Assembly: GCA_016748015.1 (NCBI GenBank)
Contig: JAAOMT010000200.1
Span: 618,984-682,983, forward strand
Direction of reading: 5' to 3'
DNA from: Geosiphon pyriformis
Taxonomy: Eukaryota; Glomeromycota; Glomeromycetes; Archaeosporales; Geosiphonaceae
DNA: 64,000 nt
The position numbers and the translations under genes were made by a program. The notes below the pieces were generated by a model that saw only the letters and a list, made by a program, of their open reading frames with translations, made no database searches and was not told the DNA's origin. Below are positions 22,601-35,570 of this stretch, piece by piece; the first letter of the stretch is position 1, and each line of letters starts with the position of its first letter.

Positions 22601-24159
22601 CCATCAGAAAGATTAGATACCACACAGAACAACTCTTTAAAACCAATTGGACACATCAACTCTGAAAAAGCCTTATTAAAAACATATTCTAAAGATTGAT
22701 ATTGACAGCACCAATCTCTGGATACATCAGCAACAACTGCATGTTTTCTGGTCCAACCCTTCATAATCATATCCACTTTGGCTTTAACTCAATCAGATTT
22801 TAGAACCAGTTCATTATCAACTACCAGATGATCCAAAACCACTTTATGGAAAGAATGCTCCAAAACACTCCTGATAGTGTGGCTTTTGTTTACCTCAAAA
22901 CTCTCTATTCTCCTATTAATGACATGTCTAATGCTTGCTTCTTTAGTCCTCTTAGATTTTGCAAGTTTGCTGATATAATATGACTTTTTTATTTTAAAAA
23001 GAGCAGAATATACACAATCGGAGTTGACACCAAAGTCTAGAAGAGTCCTGATATTTGAGGTGTTATTATCATTCAAAAAAGACCAAAGATTCAACAGAAA
23101 TATAAATTCACTTTCAAGAGTTACATGGGAACACCTAACAATTTTTGATACTAAAAGCTCTAATCTGTGAAATTTAGAAAATTTCTTGGTAAACTTTCTA
23201 GTGTAATCCTTGTACCATTTTTTTTTAAACATTTCATTAGCTGATAAAATCATAATTTTATAAACAATGTCTCACATTGTATCCAAATCTGAGAACTTCT
23301 TACATGCATCAAATTCACTTGAGAACATAGCAGCATTAGCCACTATAGCACCCATAAACTCACACCATTTCAACTCATCAGCATTTTTGAAGTCAAATTT
23401 CCAACAATCTCTATTTGCTTGTTTGTGTATTGAGTTCAGCCACACATTCAGTAATCTACTCAAATTCACAGAGACAGAAACAGCTTTGTGATTAGTATCA
23501 AAATGTTTACTGACATCCATGACATTATGACTCACTATTATATTAATCAAATTTGAAGAAATAAACATGTAATTAATTGTTTTTTCTATGTCTCTTGAAT
23601 TTTTTCATGTAGAATCTTTCATGATTAGACTTTTTAACAAAGAATTGACCAATTCCAAACCAAAGCACTTTCTAAAACTCACATACCTGTAAGAATCATC
23701 TTCATTGAAATCACCATCTAAGATGACAAAAAAAGACTTATTCATAGCCTTTACAATCAGAAAATTAATATTACCAGCTTAAAAAAACCAAACCACAGAA
23801 GAAGCACCAGTATAGAGTCCTAAAATTGAGACAAAAAGTTTATTTTTAAAGAATAACTTGACAAAAAGGAGCTGACCAGGCACTTCAGAAATTCTATACA
23901 TGTGATGAACCAGAGAAATGTTCATGATGATGGCAACACCAGAACCCAAGTAATCAGAGTCTACACCAGAAATAAAGACATAAACACCATCAAACTTATT
24001 AGCAATCCATGAATGGACTTTATCCTTTAACTTAGTTTTAGTAATAATCAAAATCAAATTGCCTATATTTTTGTGTCAACAAACTATATCTTCCTGCTTT
24101 ACAGGATTGTTTATACTCCAAGCATTATATGTAGTAATTTTCCAAACCAAACTGATCAT
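19633..24159 (-). pseudogene. LINE A ORF2: endonuclease, RT, RNase H
   Basis: It reads from the ATG at 24159, which overlaps the ORF1 stop. The APE endonuclease shows TKTKLKDK (about 24030), DGDFNEDD (about 23715) and NHKAVSVSV (about 23490). RT has AFVDDTIWIG at about 21840-21857 (F-V-D-D box) and LVLLDM...KAYDSV (about 22190). RNase H has VYTDSSLKNM (about 20750), TLAELQAIVLVFE and KVKGHLDVLGNKCADILAD (about 20340-20425). The C-terminal part continues to 19633 and then, across the Gypsy insertion, from 7440 to about 7250. Stops are scattered, many TGA at conserved Trp. A nicking and target-primed reverse transcription enzyme by family, inactive here. Confidence 0.88.
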
Positions 24160-26743
24160 TGAGATAAAAAGGGAACTAATGAACCCAAACCAGAACACAG
24201 ATGATCTAACCTCTCCAAAACTGAATTAATTGATATCTCCAAAGCCACCATTTTCGACTCCAAACCACCCACCTTGGTGGTCAAAATCTTAAAACTACTA
24301 GAGCTAAAGTTAGCAAGTATATCAAAACCAGCAAAAAAAGAGGAAATGAATGACACCAACACATTATCCAAAATCATATTCAAATCCAAAACAGAAGCTA
24401 GAGAAGCAAGGGCAACTGAAGAGAGAACAGAAAAGAAAGTAGTCAAAGGCACCAACTCCACAAAGCTCAACTTTTTCAATAAAACAGAAACCTGATCCGA
24501 CAAAAGCTTCAAAGAGTATTCTAAGACTGTCAAACAATTACTTAAGCCAGAGGTATTAGCTGAAGTGGGAGAAAGAGTACTACCCAAACTTGAGACATCA
24601 AGTGAAGGAGAACTAGAACCAAACCTAAAGCAAATATTACCAGAAGAATTAGCTAACAAGACCACTTGGGCCCAAGATTTGTCACCAAAAACAGCAGAAC
24701 AAGAAATTAAAACATCTTTTTTCTCATACAACTTAGTAAGCTGAAAGCAAACTTTCTCTGAAGCAATCTTTTTCTTAGATGACAGCAACACAAGTATGTC
24801 TAAAGTATCACATTCAAGAGCTAAATGTCCAAAATGCTCACACTTTTTACAATGAACTAAATTTATTCTAGTTCAAGATAGTTTTATTCTACCATAGATA
24901 GACTCTATGCAAAAGACAGATTCCAGATTATCATCAGAGTTAAAACCAATCACAGCACAGCAAATCTTATTGCCAGTTTCTATAGATCTGTTTATAATAC
25001 AGGTTTTTCCACCAGTCTTTTCTAGAAGAGTTTCAAGATTATGTACCATTGTTCTTATTAGCAAAGTAAACAAAAGCACTCTGAACTAATCTCTAGATGC
25101 CCAAATCTCATGATCTTTCACAGCTTTGGCTATGCACACAAAATCTTTATCAATCAGAAATGACCACTTAAAAGCCAACAAATTAGCTTGATCCAATTTA
25201 GCAAACTCCACTACAGTTTTTTGCCACATTCTAATTAATTGAATTTTGATCGACTTAATTTTCCCAAATTTGGGTTCTATGGCGATGATCATATCTTTAG
25301 GTGTATTCATGGGAATTTTTTTGATTACTACAGCCTGATCTGACCTTATTTTTTGTCTCTTAAGATTGCTGTTTATGTTGATCTCTTTTTCTCTGGCCAA
25401 TGAAATGGCTATTTCCATGATTTTTTCTGAAATAAAGGTAGATCTGATAATTCTCTCAAATTTTAAAGGGGTAGTGACCCTCCCAAAATCATTGACTAAT
25501 GAAAAATTTTTTCTAACCAACTGAGTTTTTGCTATTGCCAATTTCTTTTTCATAGCTGAAAAATTAATATCTAAAACAAACAACTTTTTAATTAACATTT
25601 CTACTGGAGTTTTAATGATTTTAAGGTCAATCCACTTTTTGTCAAAAGAGATAAGCAAGCAAAGAAAGAAAACCACTTTATTATTATCCATACTAATGTT
25701 ATGGTTAAAATCTATACTTCTTATTAATTATTACATGTATTAGCCACTGATGTCATATAATTAGCCACTCTATTTTTAGATAGTGATCATTAATTTGATT
25801 ATTGACCTAATTGTTAATCTGATCATTGATCACTTTTAATAGTTATATAAGCAATAAATTTCTTAGCTATAGAAAAACATGTTCAAATAATCAAAAATAA
25901 ATAAAATAACAACTTTCATCTCAATCATTTTCTTATTACTAATTTCTTTTTCCTTACCTTCAAGTATCTGAACATCTTGGAATAAAAAATTACTTGTTGG
26001 TATTTTTTTATCTTTTTCTTGAAACGTATAAGTATAACATTTGAAGATTATTGAATAAAATATAACTGAAGAACACATCTAATACTTAATATTGAATTCT
26101 AAGAGCACTAATGTGAAGCATAGAATTATACCAAGTGTGATTATTTGTTGACAGTACAGACTATTCCTTTACCTTCAAATTCTCTAGTTATCTTTTGAAA
26201 AAAATAGTAACTGAGATATATTATGAGACTGATCTTGCACATTAAATCTATACTCATTTAATTCACTCTTTGAAGTTAAATTCTTTTGATTATTTCTATT
26301 ACCCTACAATTTTGTTCTCTCTTGCTATTCATTAGTTTGTTATTCTAACTCATAACACTAAAATTGGGAGAACTAAGTGGAGAGCCAAAAACAGCACCAG
26401 TATTAATTTGCTTTATCTTAAGTATAGTAGCAGCTGAGTCCAGAAGAGACCTACTATTTGCATTAGACATGCTAACACTATTATTATCACCAGATAAACT
26501 TTTCACATCAGAATATACATTATTAATAGGCCCAGATTTATTTAAGAATATATCTCTTTCATTATCAGAGTGTTTAACATTTTTAAGGATGACTTTCTTT
26601 TTTTGAAAAAAGAAACCACCAGCAGGGCCATGAAAAGCAACCTTAGATGCCTTCTTTTTAAACATGATGTTACTTATAGGAGTCTTCAAATCCACGAAAA
26701 ATGGGTTATTATTAAGCAAAAAAATGTTGATGTAAATTAACAA
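24156..26743 (-). pseudogene. LINE A ORF1: RRM-like and CCHC RNA-binding protein, split by solo LTR
   Basis: The N-terminal part (26743-26358) is Ser/Lys/Asn-rich with FHGPAGGFFFQKKKV. The frame resumes at 25696 after the solo LTR: PNFS joins directly to MDNNKVVFF once one ctaa copy is removed. An RRM-like segment, VVIKKIPMNTPKDMIIAIEP then IKSIKIQLIRMWQKTVVEFA, lies at about 25180-25340. A CCHC knuckle CKKCEHFGHLALEC is at about 24810-24855. A Ser/Leu-rich region and a short coiled coil (KVGGLESKMVALEISINSVL) follow, and the frame ends SLVPFLSQ-TGA at 24156. The product should bind LINE RNA. Confidence 0.85.
25697..26357. mobile_element. Solo-LTR-like insertion in LINE A ORF1 (TSD ctaa)
   Basis: 661 bp from TGTTATGG to CTCATAACA, flanked by ctaa at 25693-25696 and 26358-26361. 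Excision restores the ORF1 frame. The sequence is AT-rich and noncoding, with tagttatataagcaataaa near 25840. It is not obviously related to the other inserts beyond its ends. Confidence 0.82.
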
Positions 26744-26760
26744 GAAAAAATAAAAAACTT

Positions 26761-26984
26761 TTTTTCAGAAAATACATTCTTTGAAATTTTTTGAAAATGA
26801 GAGAGAAAAAAGTTTTTTTCTATTATAATTAATTATAAAAAATATCAAGCTTTTAAAAACTATTTTATAAAATTAAATATATATATATATAAGTTTAATT
26901 TAAAAAAAAAGTATTTTTTATTTTATTAATATTAAAACTAAAAAATATATATTAATATAATTTTTATTTTTATTTTTATTTTTT
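26761..26984. other. AT-rich spacer between LINE A 5' end and LINE B 3' end
   Basis: Almost pure A/T with an (AT)n run at about 26878-26890. No coding sequence. The two LINEs are head to tail on the minus strand, and this stretch may hold the A 5' untranslated region and the B tail. Confidence 0.5.
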
Positions 26985-27109
26985 ATTAATATTTAATGAG
27001 TGAGGCCCAAATGTTATCTAGCACAATACATTAAACTAAGTGATCTAAACTAGGCACAAATTATGCATTTTCTACACATAACCAGCCACTCAAACCAATT
27101 AGAGCAACA

Positions 27110-30100
27110 CTACAAATCTATCATAACAGACACCATCCTATCAAAATCAGAAAAGAAACAGCAAAAATTATGAAAACCAAAATGAACACCAAATGCCTTA
27201 GCAATACCAAGTAACCTAACCACCCCAGCCAAAAGTGAAGACAACAGACCCCAGGTAACAGGAAAAGCAGAACCATCATGAAGAATTAAGCCACATTTTT
27301 CTATAAAGGCCCTATATTTGGCCCTAATCAACTATATGTTAGCATGGTGAGCAGCATCAAAATTCCAAACAAAGTCAATAATAAATTTATTTGCTAACTT
27401 AGTATCATCCAAAACAGATACAGCTTCCAGATACCAATCTTTGAACAAGAAGTCTTTGTCCAAAGTGGTGTATAGCACATCATTAGAAATGCTCAAAGAA
27501 AGCATCTGCAAGATCTAAAACAAATGGAAATTCACACCAGACATGGAACACTATTTGGCCAAATGTGAAATAAGCAGATCTTTATGGACCCCTGAATCAA
27601 ATGCACATATAAAAGAGTGGTCAGAGCTCTCCATCTCTCCATAATAAAGACATAGAACACTTGGATAACTTTTGTTATACAAGCACTTTCGTACAGCAAC
27701 TGGCAAACGGTGATGCAATGTCTTCAAAAAATATGAGTGCATACCAGCCATAGACCTGTTGGTAAATCCAGCTGCCATGTGCAAATTGGGGTGCCAGACC
27801 AAAGTAGTATGAACCCAATCCACATCACCAATCATGTCTTTGCCAATAACAGCAGAATCAGGTCCAGCCTCTCAACAAACATGATTCACTGATTTAAAAA
27901 TATCTTTAGTAAAATGCCAAATATTACCAGACACCACCATTCCACCAGCCTTAATAAACATCTCCTTAACCAAAACAGGAAGCACCAAATTCAAGCTTAC
28001 AGCAGAATCAGCCAATTTGTCAGCACGCTCATTATCTGCAATATCTGAATGTCTTTTAACCTTATGCCAAGAAACACCAAGCCCTTTTCTTTTGATCAGA
28101 TTAAAAATACCATGCCACTTCAACCAGCAACAGTTTCGGAAGTCTGGAAAAGCCAAAACTGACTCAGCAGCACAAGCATCTAAGACAGCTTGACTGTCTG
28201 AATAAATTATAACAGAACTGTGAAAAGAAACACACTCCAATGCCAAAACAATTGCTTGCAATTCAGCTAAAGTGGAAGAAACCAACTCACCAATCCTGAT
28301 GCCAATACCTTGATCTACATTCAGAAAGTAAGCAGCTGCACCACACTCCATTTTCTGTATACCAAAATTTTTCAAAGAACCATCAGTGTAGATCTCAATA
28401 ACACATAAATTGGAAGTGATGAAACTTTGTTTCAGACAAAAAATGTCATCTGAACCACCAACATCCTGCAACTTAAGTTCTGTGACAGGTAAACCAACAT
28501 AAAGAGAGTGAACCAAAAATTCACACACCAAATTGAACCAATGAGGGACCGAACCACGTGGATTAAGTCTTTTCTAACAACAGAAGCTTTTCCAGTCAAA
28601 AACCAAATCTTTTTTGGTATACAGCTGTTTAACAAAAGCAACTCTAGATCTCTTGAGTGAGTGCAAAACCTCATAAAACAAACAATTACCCAAAACTGAG
28701 GACATTGGTGTCCCACCAGAAAAATGGAATGCTGTATGAGAAAAATTCCCAAGAGACATATTACAATCCAAAAAAACTTTAACAACACCAGCCAAAAAAT
28801 TGTTGACTGGGCTGATATGTAATCTGACCAGATGACACAAAGGGTGAATAGGTGACCAACTCAGAACTTGTAGGTCAAGAGATCTGTGAACAAACAAGCG
28901 ACCCAGAAGTTCACCAGCATTAGAGAAATTCAGCACAGAAGCCACTTTGCATTTGGTCTGCAACTGTTTGAAAGACTTCAGACCATATAAAGATGGATGA
29001 TAAAAAGCCTCGTTGGAAAAATCTTTTGGGAGTTCAGTCTTAAGTCTCAAATTTTTCCTAATCAATGTGTCCTATTTAACACACACATTCTTAAAAAGAA
29101 AATTAAACTGAGATTTATAACTGACAATGGGCTGTAATATAGCTGACACCAGATAGAGAAACTGCTTGTCCGAAATAGCTTTTCTCAAAACCAAATTAAC
29201 AAAGAACCTAACATCCAAATAGGTCTTCATCAAACTGGGCTTGAACAAATCCTCAGATGACAAATAAATCTCAAGATATTTATGAGATTCTTCTTTACAA
29301 GCAATCAAAATTGGTGAACCACTTATTGATAGTGATGCCTCACTTACTCTTCTGTTAATAGAAATGACCACAGTCTTTTTGTTATTGACAGAAATGTTGT
29401 TTATACTGAAAAAATCACTAGCAATGTTCAGAATGTACTGAGTGGCAGCTTGACTACTCCCCACCCATATTGTGTTATCAACAAAGACACCAGCTGCCAA
29501 AAACAAAGTCAAACCACCCTGGTTTTCTAATCTGCCAGTCTTAGCAACAAACCTGGAGTCAATATAGTATCTGCACAAACTCTCTTGCTTTTTGACTTCA
29601 CATAAAAGGGAATCATAGAAAATCCTCTACAGCAAGAGAAAGAACACCTCATCCTGGTCAAGATCATTATACACCCGATATCTATCAGTCAGGCCAAAAT
29701 CAGTCATAACATGATTAACACAATTATTGTAAATACTCCCAAAGAATCTAATAAAATGATTATATATCTTAACTTGAACCAAACTATTCCACAAGTGGTG
29801 CCAACTCACAGAGTCATAGGTTTTCCACATATCCTATAAAACAAGCCACAGCTCATGATTTTTCTTTAAAGCATTCTCAACAACTGAACCAATGGCAAAA
29901 ATAGGGGACTGGGTAGTAGTGCTCTTGAGCACAGAGAAATTGTCACCATGAAGAACATCAAACACACTGCATGCTAATAAAATTCTATTAGAGAGTAACT
30001 TAGAAAAAATCTTCTGAGCAGTCTTAATTAAAGCAATAGGTCTAGTATTAATTAGAACACCCTTCTACTCATAAGGCTTAGGAATCATAGACACCCAAGC

Positions 30101-31789
30101 TTCCTTTCAGCATTGGAGAACAGATTCACGAACCAAACAAAGATTCAAGAGATCTAATAGCATACCAAGCACGGAATCATCACAATGTTTTCAAAGCTCA
30201 TTTGTAATATCAGATAAACCAGCTGCCTTGTCTTCTGGCAGATCTTTAACTACATGCACCAAATCTTCATAGCTGACAGTATTTATTACCTTAAAAAAAG
30301 CTTTATTGTTGACATATTCTAATGGCAGATATTAATGTTGCCATAAATCAAGAATGTTATATGGTACCACTCTTTTCCTTGTCTAACCTTCCATTATTTT
30401 GTTAATATTATTCTTAACATTAACCAGGTCCACAATCAAATTACCATCAAAAACCAGGTAATTCAGCACCATTTTTCAGAAAGAACATTCCAAAACACTA
30501 TGGATCATGTGACTTTTGTCAACTGCAAAACTTTTCATCCATTTTTTAATGGCAGATCTGATGCCTGACTCCTCAGCACACAAAGATTTAGCCAGTTTAG
30601 ATACACAATAAGATTTCCTCACACCAAAGAGAGCAGAACATATATGACCAGAGTTTGCATCAGAGTCAACAAGAACCTAAATGACCAATGCCTTGTTAGC
30701 ATCCAAAAAGTTCCAATGTTTCAAAAGAGAGAAAAACCTGCTAGACACCACCCCATAAGAAGCCTTTGTCAACTTTAAAACCAAGATTTCCAGGTTGTGA
30801 AACCTGGATGACTTTTTGGTAAACATTCTGTCATAATCCTTGAACCATTTTTTTTTAAAAATACCATTAGCTAAGAGAGACACCATCTTGTGAACAGTGT
30901 TCCACATTGTGTCCAGATCCAAATACCTCTTAGATATAGCAAACCCATTAGAGAACATAGCAGCATTAGCCACCATAGCATTCTTGAACTCACCCTATGT
31001 AATCTCATTAGCATTTTTAATATTAAACTTCCAGTGATCTCTGTTAGTTTGTTTGCGAAAAGAGTTCAACTGCATATCCAAAAGTCCATCCAAACCCACG
31101 GACACAGAAACAACATAATGATCCATATCAAAGTGCTTATCAACATCCAGAACATCACAGCACAAAATTACATTAACCAAATTTGAAGACACAAAAACAT
31201 AGTTAATTGTCTTAACAACACCTCTGGAATTCTTCCACATAGACATTTTGGCCACTGAGCTTTCAGCCAACAAATTAACTAGACCTAAACTGAAACATTT
31301 TTTAAAGCTTGCACACTTGTGAGAGCCATTTTCATTGAAGTCACCACCAAGAATAACAAAAGTGGACTTATTTGCAGCTTTGGCAATAAGAGAGTTGATA
31401 ATATCAGCCTAAGAAAAATGAATTGCAGAAGAAGCACCAGCATAGAACTCTAGAATCAAAACAGAAAGTCTATTCCTAAAGAGCAACTTGATAGAGATAA
31501 GATGACCAGGTACCTTAGAGACCTTACACACATGTCTTGTCAAAGAATTGTTCATAACTATAGCAACACCTGAGCCTAAGTACCCAGAGTTCAAACCTGA
31601 AATAAACACTCGGACACCACTGAATTTGTTAGCAATCCAAGGACAGATCTTTTCCTTCAGCTTTGTTTCTGTAAAAATCAAAACCAAATTGTTTATATTC
31701 TTATGCCAACGCACAATATCATTCTGTTTCGCAGGATTGTTCATTCTTTTAACATTACAGGTGGCAACTTTCCAAACTAGATCACTCAT
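27110..31789 (-). pseudogene. LINE B ORF2: endonuclease, RT, RNase H
   Basis: Starts at the ATG at 31789, overlapping the ORF1 stop as ATGA, with MSDLVWKVATCNVKRMN. The endonuclease has FTETKLKEK (about 31670), LGGDFNENG (about 31330-31350) and DMDHYVVSVSV (about 31130). RT has RPIALIKTAQKIFSKLLSNR, DMWKTYDSVSW and VFVDNTIWVG at about 29465-29487, where the second Asp of the F-V-D-D box is Asn. RNase H has EIYTDGSLKNFG (about 28390), STLAELQAIVLALE, IYSDSQAVLDAC and NERADKLADSA (about 28020-28045). The C-terminal domain ends VSVMIDL at 27110. Several stops are TGA at Trp sites (NEL-TGA-KHCD). Inactive. Confidence 0.9.
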
Positions 31790-33710
31790 TGAAAAAGAGG
31801 TTGTAATACCAAACCTGCACCAAGATTATCCACTTTGGCTAAAAGTCCCAGAACTGTTTCCATCAAACACTTCATGCTGTTTTCCAGCTTTGATACTAAA
31901 AACATATCAAATGACATCGCTCTCACAACACTCACACTATCAGTAGATGCACCCAAACTCTTATTCATCACTACATCTGCCCCTTGATCTTGTAATGAAG
32001 AGGTCACCAATGGCTAACATTCAGGACTAGGCTGGAAAACTGTTGGCCCAAGTACATCCAACCTTTTAGCCAGCTTGTCTACCTGTTCCACGAGATTGGC
32101 GAGACTGCACTCAAGAGTGGCAAACCTATCATTGATTTCATTCACAACTGGTAGAGATGGCTTTATCTCTAAAGAGAAGCCAACATTAGCCAAAACCTTT
32201 CAACCAGAGAGAGGAGGGAAAGAAGATCCACTAACAACTTTTGTCTAGGAGAGACCACCAAAAGAAACCGGATGAGCAATAGAAGCCTGTTTTTTCTTAT
32301 ATATATTGACCAGGCAAATCTGATCCTGAGGAGTTACCACCTATTTTCCATGAATGCCAGAGAGACTCTTCAATAAACAAAAATCAGAAATATAACCATA
32401 TTGTTTACATTTGATACAACAAGCCAAAGAAAGACCAGTCCAATGCAAATTCACACCCTTGAAAACAGGCAGAGAACCAATGGCTGCCAATTTGGATGTC
32501 TCATCACTGAAACAAATTACAGCACACCTATTATGAACATACATTGCTGGATTACAGCCAATAAAACAAGTTTTCCCACTATAGGACACCAATAAGCCAG
32601 AAAGATCATGAACAGTGGTGCCAACAAATAGTGTATATAGCAATACTCGATGTTAGTTCCTTAATACCCACATTTGTTTGTCATCAACTGCCTTTGCCAC
32701 ACAAATGGAGTCCTTTTCCATGAGAACAGACCACTTAGCTGTGACCAAATCAGCTATCTCAGAAGACTCAAACTCTACCAAAGCTTTTTGCCATAGACCA
32801 ATCAGTTGTATTTTAATCAACACAATTTTGCCAAATTTGGAAAAAACAGATTCTACTGCCAATTTGGAAAGATTGACAGAAATTTTCTTAACAATAATTT
32901 CCTGATCTGAATGCTTGTTTACCTGCCTAATATTATCATTAACTAAAATTTTCTCATTGACAGCCAAATCTCTTGTCTTTTTCAAACTCCTTTCAGAAGT
33001 GAATGAAAATTTAATGATTCCTAAGAATTTTAAGAGAGTAGAAGTCTCTTTAAAATCATATATTTGATAAAAAATCTTTTTAATTATAATAAGCTTATCA
33101 CTATTAATTTTTTCAAGTACAGCAGATAGCTCAATATTTAATGCGAACAATTTTACTGGCTTGAAACTTTGTTTTTCCAGGGCATATAACTCAGTGGACA
33201 ACAGCCAATTGGATCCAACAAATTTAGGCACCAGGAGCACCAACTTATTATTGTCATTACTCACATTCACAAAAGAGAGTATCTTCAGTAGTTATCCCAA
33301 AACATAAGTTCTTGTCTGTGTTTTCTTAGAAGTTGCATTATCCATCATGTCATCCATTTCAGAAGTGTTGGAGTCAATGTAGCTCATTTTTCTAGCGACT
33401 GTGCCCTTCAAGTTCTCTACATCTAATACTTTACTCACACTGCTTTTTTTGTTTTCCATTTTACTGCCCCAAGATCTGTTATGCCTAATACCAGTAGCTT
33501 GTAACATTTTAGCAGACAAAGGCCCAGCCAATGAATTCACAATGACACTGAAAGCTCCAGGTTTGTTTGGCTTCTTGAAAAAAGAACTGTGAGAGTATAT
33601 ACTATCAACTCATGTTTTTTTTTTGGTATCTTTATTACCAGAATGAGACCTCAATCCAGCCAATAATGAACCAGAACCACTAGCAGATGCGCCCACCAGT
33701 TTTATTATGA
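31786..33710 (-). pseudogene. LINE B ORF1: RRM-like and CCHC protein
   Basis: Pieces run from about 33710 (LVGASASGSGSLLAGLRS) through FFKKPNKPGAFSVIVNSLAG, then the RRM-like segment IVKKISVNLSKLAVESVFSK...IQLIGLWQKALVEFE (about 32750-32915). LLYTLFVGTTVHDLSGLL and CCIKCKQYGYISDFC follow (knuckle near 32375-32420, His changed to Tyr). The coiled-coil end is LENSMKCLMETVLGLLAKVD, ending LFQ-TGA at 31786. Stops within are few and mostly at Trp or Gln. RNA-binding partner of ORF2 by analogy with other LINE ORF1 proteins. Confidence 0.82.
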
Positions 33711-33839
33711 CAAAAAGAAGTGTGTTGGAAGAAATGACTTGAACAAACAAAGAGAGAAGAAATAAGGTAAAGAGATTTTTTCCAAATTTTCTTTCACTCT
33801 TATAGTGGTCAGGTAATTGATGAGAGAGTTTTTTTTTTA

Positions 33840-34830
33840 TTTTTTAAATTTAATAAAAAAATTATTGTTATAAAACACATAAATTAAGTTTTATTTTATT
33901 TTTTTATTTAAAGCCAAATACAATTTATATAATATTTTTAAAATTACTATTTAAATTAATAACTTATAATTATAGTTATTAAAAAAATACTAATTTATTT
34001 TAAAAAAAATATTATTGTTTAGCCCAAAAAAACCCAAAATACAAAAGTAATTTAATTGTTATAACAAATAATTTAATATAAATAATTTAAAAAAATATAA
34101 AAATACATTATAAAATTTAATCTTATAATTATTAGCTTATTAAAAAAGTAAAAAACAATATTAAATCTTATTTATTGTAATTAAATAATATAAATTAAAT
34201 TAATATAATTACAAATAATTATAATTATTTAACTAAAAACAATTATAATAAAACTTTAATATTTTTTGTTTTTTATAAAATATTTATAAGTAAATTATAA
34301 CAAATTAATTGTAAAAACTTTTAAATTAATAGAAATTTTAAAATAATATCATATAAAAACACTAAAAGTTATGATATTTTATTTAATTAAGTTATTTATA
34401 ATAATAAATTTTACAACAAGTTTAAAATAAAATTATTACAATGTTTTTATAATTTATTTGCAATTTTAAACAAATTCATTGCTTTATAATTTGATAAATT
34501 CTTAATTATATTTAACAGATTTTTATATTTTACTTTTTTTATTATATTTAAAAAAGGTTTATTATTAATATAGTTTAATAAAGCATATTAATAATATCAC
34601 AAAGCCGAAATTTTATTTAATACTATTTGTTTTTTGGTTTAATTTGATTTAGCTTAAATTTAATTTTTTTAGGCTTTAAAACTAGCTCTTTTTCTATAAT
34701 AAAATAATTCAAAATAATTTTTTGAAATGAATTTTTATGTAAAAAGTAGGTAATACATAATATAGATGCTATATGTAATAAATAATAATTAATTTTTATC
34801 TTATTATAACAATAAAATAATAACAATAAT
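33840..34830 (-). mobile_element. Fossil LINE fragment (pre-RT and RT start)
   Basis: Extremely AT-rich, yet it aligns with LINEs A and B in order on the minus strand. At 34690-34760 the translation FQKIILNYFIIEKELVLK matches FHKVVLDHLVVDNELVLK of LINE A ORF2. At about 34548-34580 aaaaaaggtttattattaat matches the LINE A aaaaagccttattaaaaaca. At about 34435-34480 tacaatgtttttataattta matches LINE B cacaatgttttcaaagctca. The ends are approximate. Confidence 0.65.
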
Positions 34831-35570
34831 AATAATAATAATAATATATTAAATGTTTAATTTAATCAAAAAATTAGACTATTTTTTGCTCTTATTTTTT
34901 AACATAGAAAGAAATGTTGACTAATTGAATTATTTAATCTACAAAATTAATTTTTCAGTTAATAACTTTTTAATCTAAAACATTATTTGCAACATAACTT
35001 AAACAATAATAACTTTCGCACTGTTGCAACGTGTTAAAATGTTTAATTTATGAAATTTGAAGATTAAAAATTCATTGTTAAATGACACTAGAATTTTAAA
35101 ATCGTTGTATTGAAACTATTGTTTAAAGAGCAAGTCTATAAAAATCATTTTATCGAATGACAAAAAAATGGGCGCTGTGATAAGGAGAAATTACCCGGCT
35201 GTGTGATCGAGTTTCTTACCGGTTAATTCAAATTTAAAATCTTGTTGATCGTACGCTACCTTTCTAAATAATCAAAGCTTCATTGTGAAAATTAAACTTT
35301 TCAGTGTTTAGGACTTTTAAGTGATATGATAGAAAATTTTTTTGCTAGTATCTGATATTTTGAAGGGAGAAACAAATCATTCCAAATTCAATAACTATTT
35401 TTTTATCATTAAGAAAATCTTTGATTGTATTTACATATATGAAAGGAAAGGGAGGCGAGATGGATTGCGTGGTGGATTAATCCTGTTTTAGTTTTAAAGA
35501 GGAAAAAGGAGTAATTTAGTATGAGATTAATTATCATAAACAACTAATGGTGTATGGATTAGATTTCGTA
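34831..35570. other. Intergenic, no gene seen
   Basis: AT-rich transition from fossil LINE to the gene island. A microsatellite of ataataata type is at about 34818-34848. I see no exon or RNA gene. The 3' end of the LAPTM-like transcript probably lies in the last few hundred bases. Confidence 0.4.

Larger units (their letters stand above)
7150..26760 (-). mobile_element. LINE A: APE-type non-LTR retrotransposon, split by a Gypsy element
   Basis: The LINE occupies 26760-19633 and 7440-7150 on the minus strand. Removing the Gypsy insertion (7441-19632) and the solo LTR (25697-26357) leaves about 6.75 kb, the same length as LINE B. ORF1 (26743-24156) and ORF2 (24159 to about 7250) overlap by ATGA. 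The 3' end carries the conserved agtgaggc...aaac block seen at the ends of B, D and E. Family placement (APE endonuclease, RT, downstream RNase H) points to the I/Tad1-type LINEs; the exact clade needs a tree. Both ORFs have premature stops. Confidence 0.88.
26985..33735 (-). mobile_element. LINE B: nearly full-length APE-type LINE
   Basis: About 6.75 kb on the minus strand with both ORFs in order and the conserved 3' end (aatgagtgaggccc at about 26995-27008). The 5' end is placed near 33735, before an AT-rich fossil. It has the fewest large rearrangements of the LINEs here and serves as reference for the others. In-frame stops number about two dozen. Confidence 0.88.

Noticed and set aside
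22127-22699. 190-codon plus-strand ORF
   Set aside because: It is antisense to LINE A ORF2, whose conserved motifs are clear on the minus strand. The same holds for 31548-31946 and 30890-31186.
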